From the NCBI GenBank assembly GCA_024220525.1, contig JAMYWO010000011.1:316462-331444 (forward strand): DNA of 14,983 nucleotides, read 5' to 3'. The DNA comes from Cochliopodium minus (Eukaryota > Discosea > Himatismenida > Cochliopodiidae). Below are positions 8,989 to 14,983 of this stretch, piece by piece. Both the position numbers and the translations under genes were made by a program. How positions within the stretch are numbered: the stretch's first letter is position 1; each line of letters opens with the position of its first letter. The notes under the pieces were generated by a model. The model ran no database searches. It was not told the origin of the DNA and saw nothing but the letters and a program-made list of their open reading frames with translations.

Positions 8989-11750
8989 TTATTTTTTTTC
9001 AAGAAAATCAATCATTTCTTGGAAGGTGGGTTTGAGAGTATCCAAATATTTTTCTTTCTCGTTTCTGAGATGTTCAATATATTTGGGACAATCAGATTCA
9101 TGAAGAACTATAAAATATTTCCTGTTCACGTGAAAGCCACAATTCCATTTACAAAGAATTTTGTGTTGATCAGAGTGTTTTTCGAATTCACTATCAAAAA
9201 AAGAATAATTTAATAAAAAAATTTGAAGAAATTTTTAAAAAAAAAAATTTAAAATAAAGTTTAAACCTTAATTTCATTTCTTTTCCATCTTCACAACATT
9301 TGATAAGGAGATTGGAAATGTTTTTGTTTATTGCGGGACTTTGATAAGTATTTCCATTTTTACATTCTAGTGGACAAAGAGAAGTAGTTTTACAACAATT
9401 TTTGCAGATGTAACTCAAGCACTCTTCACATTGTTGAGCATCTTCTAACAATTTTTTGCAAAAAGAACAAAAGAGAGATTCTTTAAGAGGATTAACAAAA
9501 ATGTACTCTTCTAAATTTTGTTTTGTTATTATTGCATTGTTCAAAGAAGTTATCTTTTTGATGTTTTCTTTAATTTTTTTGATTAATCTCTCATGTTTTA
9601 AATCCATTTCACTTTCAATCGTAAGAATTCTTTTTTTGAGTTCATTGTTCTCCTTCTGAAGTTCAGTTAGCATATTGACCTATGTTCAAAAAAAAAAAAT
9701 GAAATAATCAAAAAAACGAACAGAATTTAATTATGTAATGAAAAAATTTTAATGTTTTAAAAATATAATAAAAAAATAAAGTAGTTTACATTATTGAGAT
9801 ATTTAATAGGAGAAGGAGGTAAAGAATAAGATATTTCAACAAAATTAATGTTTTCATCCCATTCGGTAAAAAAATTATCATTAACACTATCAATAATCAA
9901 ATTGTTAATCTTCAAAGAAATGAGATCCCGGGAATTTATTTGGTACTGTTCATACCCAAAATTATTTTTCTCCAAAAAAATCTCATCAATAAGTTCTCCT
10001 ATTCTTTTTTTATTGTCATAAATGACTCTGTTTACAATTTCTTTTCTGGGGTTTTCTTTAACAATTTTCTAATTAAAATGTAAATAATTATAAAAAATAA
10101 TTTTTTGAAAAAAACTAATTACGATCTCGAAAATAAAATTTATTTTGAACTCCTAAATCAAAAAAAATGTAAATTTTTGTGAAATAATTTTTTTAAATAA
10201 TTAATTTACCCGCAAAGAATGATTTTGAATCAAAAGAACGTTATTATTTGAAACTTTATTTATTTTGTATTTTCCAATTTCTTCTCCTTGTCCACAAATA
10301 AATAAACTTTTATTTTCTTCAAGAAAAAAATTTTTTAAAATAAAATTAAAAATAATCAATAAATTTTTTTTTACTGTCCAAATAGATAGTATGATTCTCG
10401 CCACAAGTCAAAAAGTATACGTTTTTAATAGACTCTATAAAAAAAGGGGATTTCTCGGATTGTTCAAGTAAAAGTTGTCCATTTTTATTTTTGCCACATC
10501 CATACACGGTTCCTTTCTCTTTGGAAATATTAGTAAAAAGAAAATAATTTTTGAAAATTTTAAATTGTACTTGTTAAAATCATGGAATGATGAGAACCAC
10601 AATGGATTGAAGTTATATCATGAAAATTTCTTATTGTTTGTATACCAAATTGGTCTTCATGGTCACTCAATCCTAATTGTCCAAACGTATTACTCCCAAA
10701 ACACCTCAAAAGCGTTTTTCCATTGTCAACTTTTTGAAAAAAGAATCAAAAAAAAATTAATAAGAAATAAAGTAAATTACCTGTCAAAATAAAAGAATGA
10801 TGATAACCACAGCAAACAGATATTATGTTAGGATCAGAGTGTAAAAGAGAGGGTTCAGTTATTTCTTTGATATCTTTAAATACTCCACATTCCCCATGTT
10901 TATTTGAACCCAAAACCCAAACCTCTCCATTGCCTAAGTTAGATTAAAAATAAATTTTATTAATATTTGAAAAAAATAATTAAATTAAAAAATAATTAAT
11001 TTAAATTAAAATCCCTTCATAAAATTTTACTTTTCAAAAACAAGCAATGTTCGAATCCAATGGAATAAGAAATAACCCCATTTATGTTAATTTCTTCAAA
11101 TCCTTCAGTTTGTTTATCCCTATAGATTCCCAAAATCCACTCCAATATATTTTACCATTTTCTTCAAGAAAAATAAATGTAAAAAATAAATTTTGTTTGA
11201 AATAATTTTTTTTGTAAACCTTTTTGAATCATTAATATTCCTGTTGTTATTGCTACTTTCATTACATTTGAATCAATTAGTTGAAACTTTAATAATATTT
11301 CTTTGTTTTTCAGATTTCCCAACTGTCCATATCCATTGTTTCCTTTTATTTTTTATTTTTTATAATTTTCAAAAAAATAATTTTATTTTACCACATCCAT
11401 ATAAATCGCCATTCTCTTTCAATTTAAATCAAAGATGTTAGATTAAATATCAGTTAGAATGATTAGTTTTTACTTTCCAGATAAAATGAATTGAATTCTC
11501 CCAATATTATTGCCTTTATATTAGTATTGTTCATGATTTTGAAGGGCTTCAAAACTTTATCTTTATTTCCTGTTCCACATTGTCCAAATTGATTATCTCC
11601 AAATGAATATAAATCTCCATTATTTACACATGAATATTGATTTTTTTTCAAATATTTGCTGAAAGGGATATTATTACCACATAAAAATATGTTGTGATTG
11701 GATCTGCAAGAAGATGAAGAAGATTTCATTGCAAGATTAAAACTTTCCAT
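8989..11750 (-). CDS. RCC1-repeat / RING / TRAF-type zinc-finger protein (12 exons, apparent frameshift)
   Basis: Exons: 11750-11474, 11415-11392, 11342-11220, 11161-11031, 10933-10781, 10729-10571, 10518-10375, 10316-10210, 10152-10123, 10068-9790, 9679-9267, 9190-8989. They encode about 680 aa if one missing base in exon 4 is allowed for. Residues 1-360 are RCC1 beta-propeller repeats (LYSFGDNQFGQCG, LYGCGNNGYGQLG, VWVLGSNKHGECG, FGSNTFGQLG, VYGCGKNKNGQ). Residues 374-476 (EFKINFIFEI... to ...PIKYLNN) are unassigned, perhaps ubiquitin-like. A coiled coil lies at about 480-530. A Cys-rich RING-type finger starts at residue 547 (CSFCKK, QQCEECLSYICKNC, SLCPLEC). A TRAF-type finger (LCKWNCGFH...LHESDC) and a final charged helix close the protein. 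This suggests a ubiquitin-ligase-like adaptor whose propeller binds a GTPase or other partner; that is inference. Introns 1-7 are all phase 1 and sit where the propeller repeats recur. Confidence 0.78.
11098..11154 (-). pseudogene. Apparent 1-nt frameshift in exon 4 of the RCC1 gene
   Basis: Exon 4 is 131 nt, while its phase-1 neighbours are all multiples of three. The first part reads ENGKIYWSGFW in one frame. The second reads RDKQTEGFEEININGVISYS in another, and neither frame is open throughout. The shift must lie within this interval. The TTTTGGG run (11129-11135) is the likeliest spot for a lost base. No GT...AG pair within the exon repairs the frame. Confidence 0.6.
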
Positions 11751-11828
11751 TGATCAACTTCAATTTTTTATATTAAAAAAATTCAACCAAAATTGAGAGG
11801 TGTTGAACAAAGCAAAAACTTTATTGAA
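11751..11828. promoter_or_regulatory. 78-bp divergent start-to-start interval (RCC1 gene / Ras gene)
   Basis: The ATGs of the RCC1-RING gene (minus) and the Ras gene (plus) are 78 bp apart. Both promoters and 5' UTRs must fit here or overlap the opposite gene, so a shared bidirectional promoter is likely. The region is AT-rich with one G/C-containing segment (GAGAGGTGTTGAACAAAG, near 11794-11811). No defined element is recognised. Confidence 0.45.
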
Positions 11829-12856
11829 ATGGGAAATAACAAATCAACTCATGAAAAAATCTTGTCAGATTATCAAACAGGCAAAATTAAATAAAATTGG
11901 AAAGTTTTAAAAAATTTTAAAATTGGTTGAAGAATATAAATTTATCATGTTGGGTGATGGAGATGTTGGTAAATTGAATTTGGAAAATAAAAATTCTATT
12001 AATGGAAATACATTCAATTTTAAAATATCTCTTTAAAAAATTGATTTAAAGGAAAAAGTTCATGTTTAATTAGATTTGCTTCAGGACATTTTTTGGAATG
12101 TTTTGATCCAACCATCGAAGATAATTTTAGAAAACAAATCCAAATTAATGATAAACCAGTTTTGTTGGATATTTTTGGTTTGATTTAATCTAGAATTATC
12201 ATTTTTCTAAACTATTCGCTTGAAAAAAAGATACTGCAGGTATAACAATAAAAAAAATAAAGAAAAAAATAAAATCATTAAAATTGGTTTTTAAAAAGGA
12301 AAAGAAGAATTCACATGTCGAGTAAGTGGAGAAGAACAAACTAGACAATCAGAAGGATTTGTTTATACATTTAGTATTACTTCAAAGCCAAGGTTAAAAA
12401 AACCATAAATTTTATTTTATTTTTACAAACTTTGATATATTTTTTTAAATAGCTTTGAATATATCATGCATTTACATGAATTCGTTAAGAAAGTCAAAAA
12501 TTTGCCTGAAATACCTTGTGTAAAATAACATTTATATTAAAATTGCTTTAAAAATTAAATCTCACCAAAATAGATTCTTATTGGAAATAAATGTGATCTT
12601 GAAGATCAAAGAGAAGTAATAAAATCTGAAGCACAAGAACTTGCAAAACTCTTAAATGTAAAATATTTCCCAAATTTTTTTCTTATGAATTCATTCTATT
12701 CTTGTATTTCTCTTCTTCTTCAAGTGTCCATACCTCGAAACTTCTGCCAAAACAATGATAAACATTAATGAAATATACCTCACTTTAATAGAAGAAGTCC
12801 GGAAAAAGAACCCAGTTGAGACTCAAATTTCTACCAGAGGAGGTGGCAAAAAATAA
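11829..12856 (+). CDS. Ras-family small GTPase, predicted N-myristoylated, Lys at Gln61 position (8 exons)
   Basis: Exons 11829-11880, 11933-11968, 12052-12177, 12231-12239, 12299-12392, 12453-12519, 12574-12657 and 12725-12856 total exactly 600 nt and 199 aa. All G motifs are present: P-loop GDGDVGKS (25-32), switch I FDPTIED (47-53), DTAG (72-75), NKCD (133-136) and ETSAK (161-165). It is a plasma-membrane-type Ras/Rap-like switch by its effector loop. Three oddities: residue 76, matching catalytic Gln61 of Ras, is Lys; switch II is about two residues longer than in Ras; and the C-terminus (TRGGGKK) has no CAAX or other Cys for prenylation. The N-terminus MGNNKS fits the N-myristoylation consensus (Gly2, Ser6), giving an alternative membrane anchor. 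Lys at 61 would be expected to impair GTP hydrolysis, although Rap proteins also lack Gln there. Intron 1 is GC-AG; the others are GT-AG, 53-83 nt. Confidence 0.92.
11881..11932 (+). other. GC-AG intron in the Ras gene
   Basis: The exon ends ...CAAACAG and the intron starts GCAAAATTAAA and ends GGTTGAAG. Reading through meets TAA within five codons. No GT site upstream keeps the frame, whereas G|GC...AG|AA gives QTEYKFIMLGDG with perfect phase. A GC donor is therefore the simplest reading. Confidence 0.65.
12231..12239 (+). other. 9-nt microexon encoding DTAG of Ras
   Basis: ATACTGCAG lies between AAAAAAAG and GTATAACA. With one G from exon 3 and two bases from exon 5 it encodes Asp-Thr-Ala-Gly, the invariant G3 motif. 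The preceding exon ends LLDIF and the next begins KEEF, so the Ras fold needs exactly these residues. Confidence 0.85.
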
Positions 12857-13233
12857 TTTTTTTAAAGAAGCAAAGAATTTTGATCAATTTTTCATTTATG
12901 TGAAATGGTTTTTCGTTTTGATATTATTCTAAATGAAAAATTGTCAAAATTTAAAGATCCATCAAAATTAAAGAAAAATCCTTCATAAGCAAACAATCTT
13001 GCTTCAACAATTTCAAAATTAATATTTATAATTTCTCTGTTTTTATTTTTCGCCGAAAAAAAAAAAAATTTCTATTTTACTTTCTATCAAAAATTGAGCT
13101 CTATTTCAAATCAATTTGTCCAATTTTTGAAAAGTTTGGTTTAATTTCAAACATTATAAAAATTCAAAGCAAAAATAAAAAAAATTTGATAGAAACAAAA
13201 AATAAAAAAAAAAGTTAATTATAAAACAAAAAA
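12857..13233. other. Intergenic region, 377 nt, between Ras and first cystatin
   Basis: It holds the Ras 3' UTR and the first cystatin promoter. A perfect 14-bp inverted repeat lies just after the Ras stop (separate entry). The last 60 nt before the cystatin ATG are almost all A, as before other starts here. No further gene is visible. Confidence 0.6.
12885..12943. repeat. 14-bp inverted repeat after the Ras stop codon
   Basis: CAATTTTTCATTTA (12885-12898) pairs perfectly with TAAATGAAAAATTG (12930-12943) across a 31-nt loop, starting 29 nt past the Ras TAA. It would form a hairpin in the 3' UTR. It could influence 3'-end formation or stability, or be a remnant of a small inverted-repeat element. 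Confidence 0.5.
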
Positions 13234-13586
13234 ATGAATAGACCAGGAGGATTGAAAGAAACAAGAGAAGCAACAAATAATGAACAACAATTGGTTGATC
13301 AATTCAGAGAAAAGATCCAAAATGAATGTCAAAGACCATTTACCGATTGGAAGGCTATTTCATTCAGTTCACAAGTTGTAGCTGGAACAAATTACTTCAT
13401 AAAGGTAATTATAAAAAAAAATATATATAATTTTGAACAGTAAAATATATATTTTTATTTTAAAAGGTTCATATAGGAGATAATTTGTATTTTCATTTGA
13501 GAATCTATGTTGATCTACAAAGAGCTGTTTCTTTGCATTCTTACAGAGCAAATCAAACAAGAGATTCCCCTATCGAATACTTTTAA
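13234..13586 (+). CDS. Type-1 cystatin (stefin), copy 1
   Basis: Exons 13234-13404 and 13467-13586 give 96 aa, the usual stefin length (about 98). The family features are in order: N-terminal Gly-Gly (residues 5-6), the first hairpin QVVAG in SSQVVAGTNYFIKV, and a LHSY segment and a C-terminal SPIEYF corresponding to the stefin second loop and end. There is no signal peptide and no disulfide, as expected for a cytosolic inhibitor of papain-family cysteine proteases (cathepsin-type). The intron (62 nt, phase 0) falls right after YFIK; splicing gives YFIKVHIGDNLYFHL, a near-textbook stefin core. All three contact elements (GG, QVVAG, second loop) are present, so inhibitory activity is likely. 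A paralogue follows 148 nt downstream. Confidence 0.95.
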
Positions 13587-13648
13587 AAATATGAAAAATA
13601 ATTTATACAGAAAATAAAAAATTTATAAAATTCAATTTCAAAAATATA

Positions 13649-13680
13649 AATTTCCTTTGATTCATTCATTTGAGGAAATT
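13649..13680. repeat. 8-bp hairpin after cystatin copy 1
   Basis: AATTTCCT (13649-13656) and AGGAAATT (13673-13680) form an inverted repeat with a 16-nt loop, 62 nt past the stop. It may be a 3' UTR structure of the first cystatin or lie in the promoter of the second. Confidence 0.35.
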
Positions 13681-13734
13681 GTTATGTTCGATCATATATA
13701 TTCTCTTTGTTTGAAATCATTAAAATAAAATAAA

Positions 13735-14087
13735 ATGGAATTGAATAATAAAAATGATGGTTCTAAAGATGCAACGAATTATGAACAACAATTGATTGAT
13801 CAGTTCAAGGACAAGATTCAAAATGAAATCAACAAGATATTTAGCGAATGGAAAGCAATATCATATCGAATTCAAGTATTCGCGGGAAAACATTACTATA
13901 TCAAGGTATCCAATGATGCATAAAATCAATACCTTCAGCCTATAAATTTAATTAATAGGTATCTGGAGGAGATAATCTTTATTTCCACATTAAAATAAAT
14001 GTAGATAAACAAAATAATTCAACATTAAGCTGTTATAGAGAAAATGAAACCAAAGATTCACCATTAGAATTTTTCAAAGGAAAATAA
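13735..14087 (+). CDS. Type-1 cystatin (stefin), copy 2, diverged
   Basis: Exons 13735-13905 and 13959-14087 give 99 aa. Exon 1 is exactly as long as in copy 1 (57 codons), and the phase-0 intron falls at the same place (YYIK|V), so the two genes arose by tandem duplication. Shared stretches include EQQL(V/I)DQF, KIQNE, WKAIS and GDNLYFH. Differences touch inhibitory elements: the N-terminal Gly-Gly is replaced (MELNNKNDGSKD) and the first hairpin is QVFAG rather than QVVAG. Copy 2 may thus have altered affinity or target range. The intron is 53 nt. A retained intron would stop shortly after (NDA). Confidence 0.92.
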
Positions 14088-14168
14088 AATATTAAAAAAT
14101 TAAAAAAATTAAAAATTTTAAAATTAAAAATTAAAATTTTTTTTTAAATAAAAAGTGGTGTATTTAAT

Positions 14169-14875
14169 TTATTTGTTATTATCAACAACCTCTTCACGAG
14201 GCTCCAAATGCAAAGAAGTCTTATAACTCAAACGATCGTCCAGACTAGGAAGATTACGTTTGAGTTTGGAGATGATGTTCTTGTCCGTTTTGAGTTTGTA
14301 AGAGGAATCCTGGAACTTTTTGAACTGAACGGAAATAACATAAAGCATGCGGAACTTTTCAAAGTTGAGGGATTTGATCCTCTCCACCTCGATCCATGTC
14401 GGGTTGTTCTCGTCTATTGCGAAAAGGTATTTACTGTACAGTGGAAGGTAAGGTATTGCGGGCAGTTTCTAAGTTTAAATATATATTTTAAAAATAATAA
14501 ATATTTTAAAATGATATTAAATATATTAAATTTTATTAAAAAAAAAATTTACGATATTTTTTAAAACAGTTTGATAATTTTTGTAATTTCCTTTTGGAGA
14601 ATAAAGGTTGTTAAGATCCTCTAATTTTTGCATCTCCACTTTCTCAACTCTCTATATTATTAAAAAATCAAAAAAAAAAAAAAATTAAAAAATTAAAAAA
14701 CAATAAAAATTGTTTAAAAGGTTACCTTCCATGTTCTCTTCAAACGAGACACAGAAGGAGCGTTGAGAGCAGCAACGATAGCAAAGGCAAAATTGAAGCT
14801 GTTTTTCTCCCGACATTTATGAGCTACATTAATCCATATTTCTATTATTTCCGCCCTTTTTTCCTCATGAGGCAA
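14169..14875 (-). CDS. RasGEF (CDC25-type) domain protein, C-terminal part, cut by right edge
   Basis: Three exons, 14875-14726, 14651-14553 and 14468-14169, encode the last 182 residues. They match the second half of a catalytic RasGEF domain: EKRAEIIEIWINVAHKC, NFAFAIVAALNAPSVSRLKRTW, a LYSPKGNYKNYQ segment, then LPAIPYLPLYSKYLFAIDENNP and NFEKFRMLY...FQDSSYKL. Such domains catalyse GDP release from Ras-family GTPases. In this family the domain commonly sits at the C-terminus, as here, followed by a short polar tail (LEPREEVVDNNK). Introns (74 and 84 nt) are both phase 0. Upstream exons, probably with the rest of the domain and a REM/RasGEF-N module, lie beyond the window. The next intron upstream contains the AAAAAT repeat. 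The Ras gene lies 1.3 kb away, but no pairing is shown. Confidence 0.9.
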
Positions 14876-14904
14876 CTTTTAAAAGAATAAATAATGATTA
14901 ATAA

Positions 14905-14983
14905 TCAAAAAATAAAAATAAAAAATAAAAAATAAAAAATAAAAAATAAAAAATAAAAAATAAAAAATAAAAAATAAAAATAA
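14905..14983. repeat. (AAAAAT)n simple repeat at right edge
   Basis: About a dozen AAAAAT units run to the end of the window, inside an intron of the RasGEF gene on the minus strand. The same unit occurs at 7384-7470. Its position at the exact end could mark an assembly break. Confidence 0.85.

Noticed and set aside
9456-9659. Plus-strand hydrophobic frame over the RING exon
   Set aside because: It is antisense to the coiled-coil and RING codons of the RCC1-RING gene.
10475-10792. 105-aa plus-strand frame over RCC1 exons 6 and 7
   Set aside because: It is antisense to clear RCC1 repeats and spans introns on the other strand.
14208-14564. 118-aa plus-strand frame at the right end
   Set aside because: It lies antisense to RasGEF exons that match the family motif by motif and runs on through their intron.
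1-14983. Bacterial defence island, CRISPR array, prophage or integrated virus
   Set aside because: All recognised genes are spliced eukaryotic families; there are no spaced direct repeats, integrase, transposase or capsid genes.

Overview
The window looks like compact nuclear DNA from a very AT-rich protist, most likely a free-living amoeboid one. Introns are short (mostly 50-100 nt), AT-rich, GT...AG, and occur in nearly every gene. Coding exons stand out by composition, and there are no operons, Shine-Dalgarno sites, tRNAs, rRNAs, transposases or CRISPR arrays. The repertoire (Ras and RasGEF, RCC1 with RING and TRAF-type zinc fingers, Sel1 repeats, F-box, ARM repeats, secreted EGF protein, stefin-type cystatins) fits an amoeba such as an anaeramoebid, heterolobosean or amoebozoan. 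I cannot name the species from sequence alone. All gene models below were spliced by hand. For each complete gene I checked that the exon lengths sum to a multiple of three; one gene fails this by one base.

Layout, left to right: start of an unrecognised gene (minus, cut by the left edge); a seven-pass TMEM198/DUF4203-type membrane protein (minus, 4 exons); an F-box protein (minus, 3 exons); a 569-nt divergent intergenic region; a Sel1-repeat protein (plus, 3 exons); a convergent glutamine-amidotransferase-like/ThuA-like protein (minus, 3 exons); an ARM-repeat protein (minus, 2 exons); about 550 nt of A/T-only low-complexity DNA; a secreted EGF-like protein (minus, 5 exons including one of 14 nt); a 12-exon RCC1-RING-TRAF protein (minus, with an apparent 1-nt frameshift); a 78-bp divergent gap; a Ras-family GTPase (plus, 8 exons including one of 9 nt and a GC-AG intron); two tandem cystatins (plus); and the C-terminal half of a RasGEF domain (minus, cut by the right edge).

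Several genes belong to signalling or ubiquitin pathways: a Ras, a RasGEF exchange factor 1.3 kb away, an RCC1/RING/TRAF candidate E3 ligase sharing the Ras upstream region, and an F-box adaptor. The window shows no evidence that they act together. The most notable observations are: a Ras with a predicted N-myristoylation signal, no CAAX box and Lys at the catalytic Gln61 position; very small exons, including a 9-nt exon encoding the switch-II DTAG; a similar C-terminal tail on the otherwise unrelated Sel1 and amidotransferase-like proteins; and an amidotransferase-like fold lacking the nucleophile cysteine. I found no defence island or other clearly new multi-gene system.
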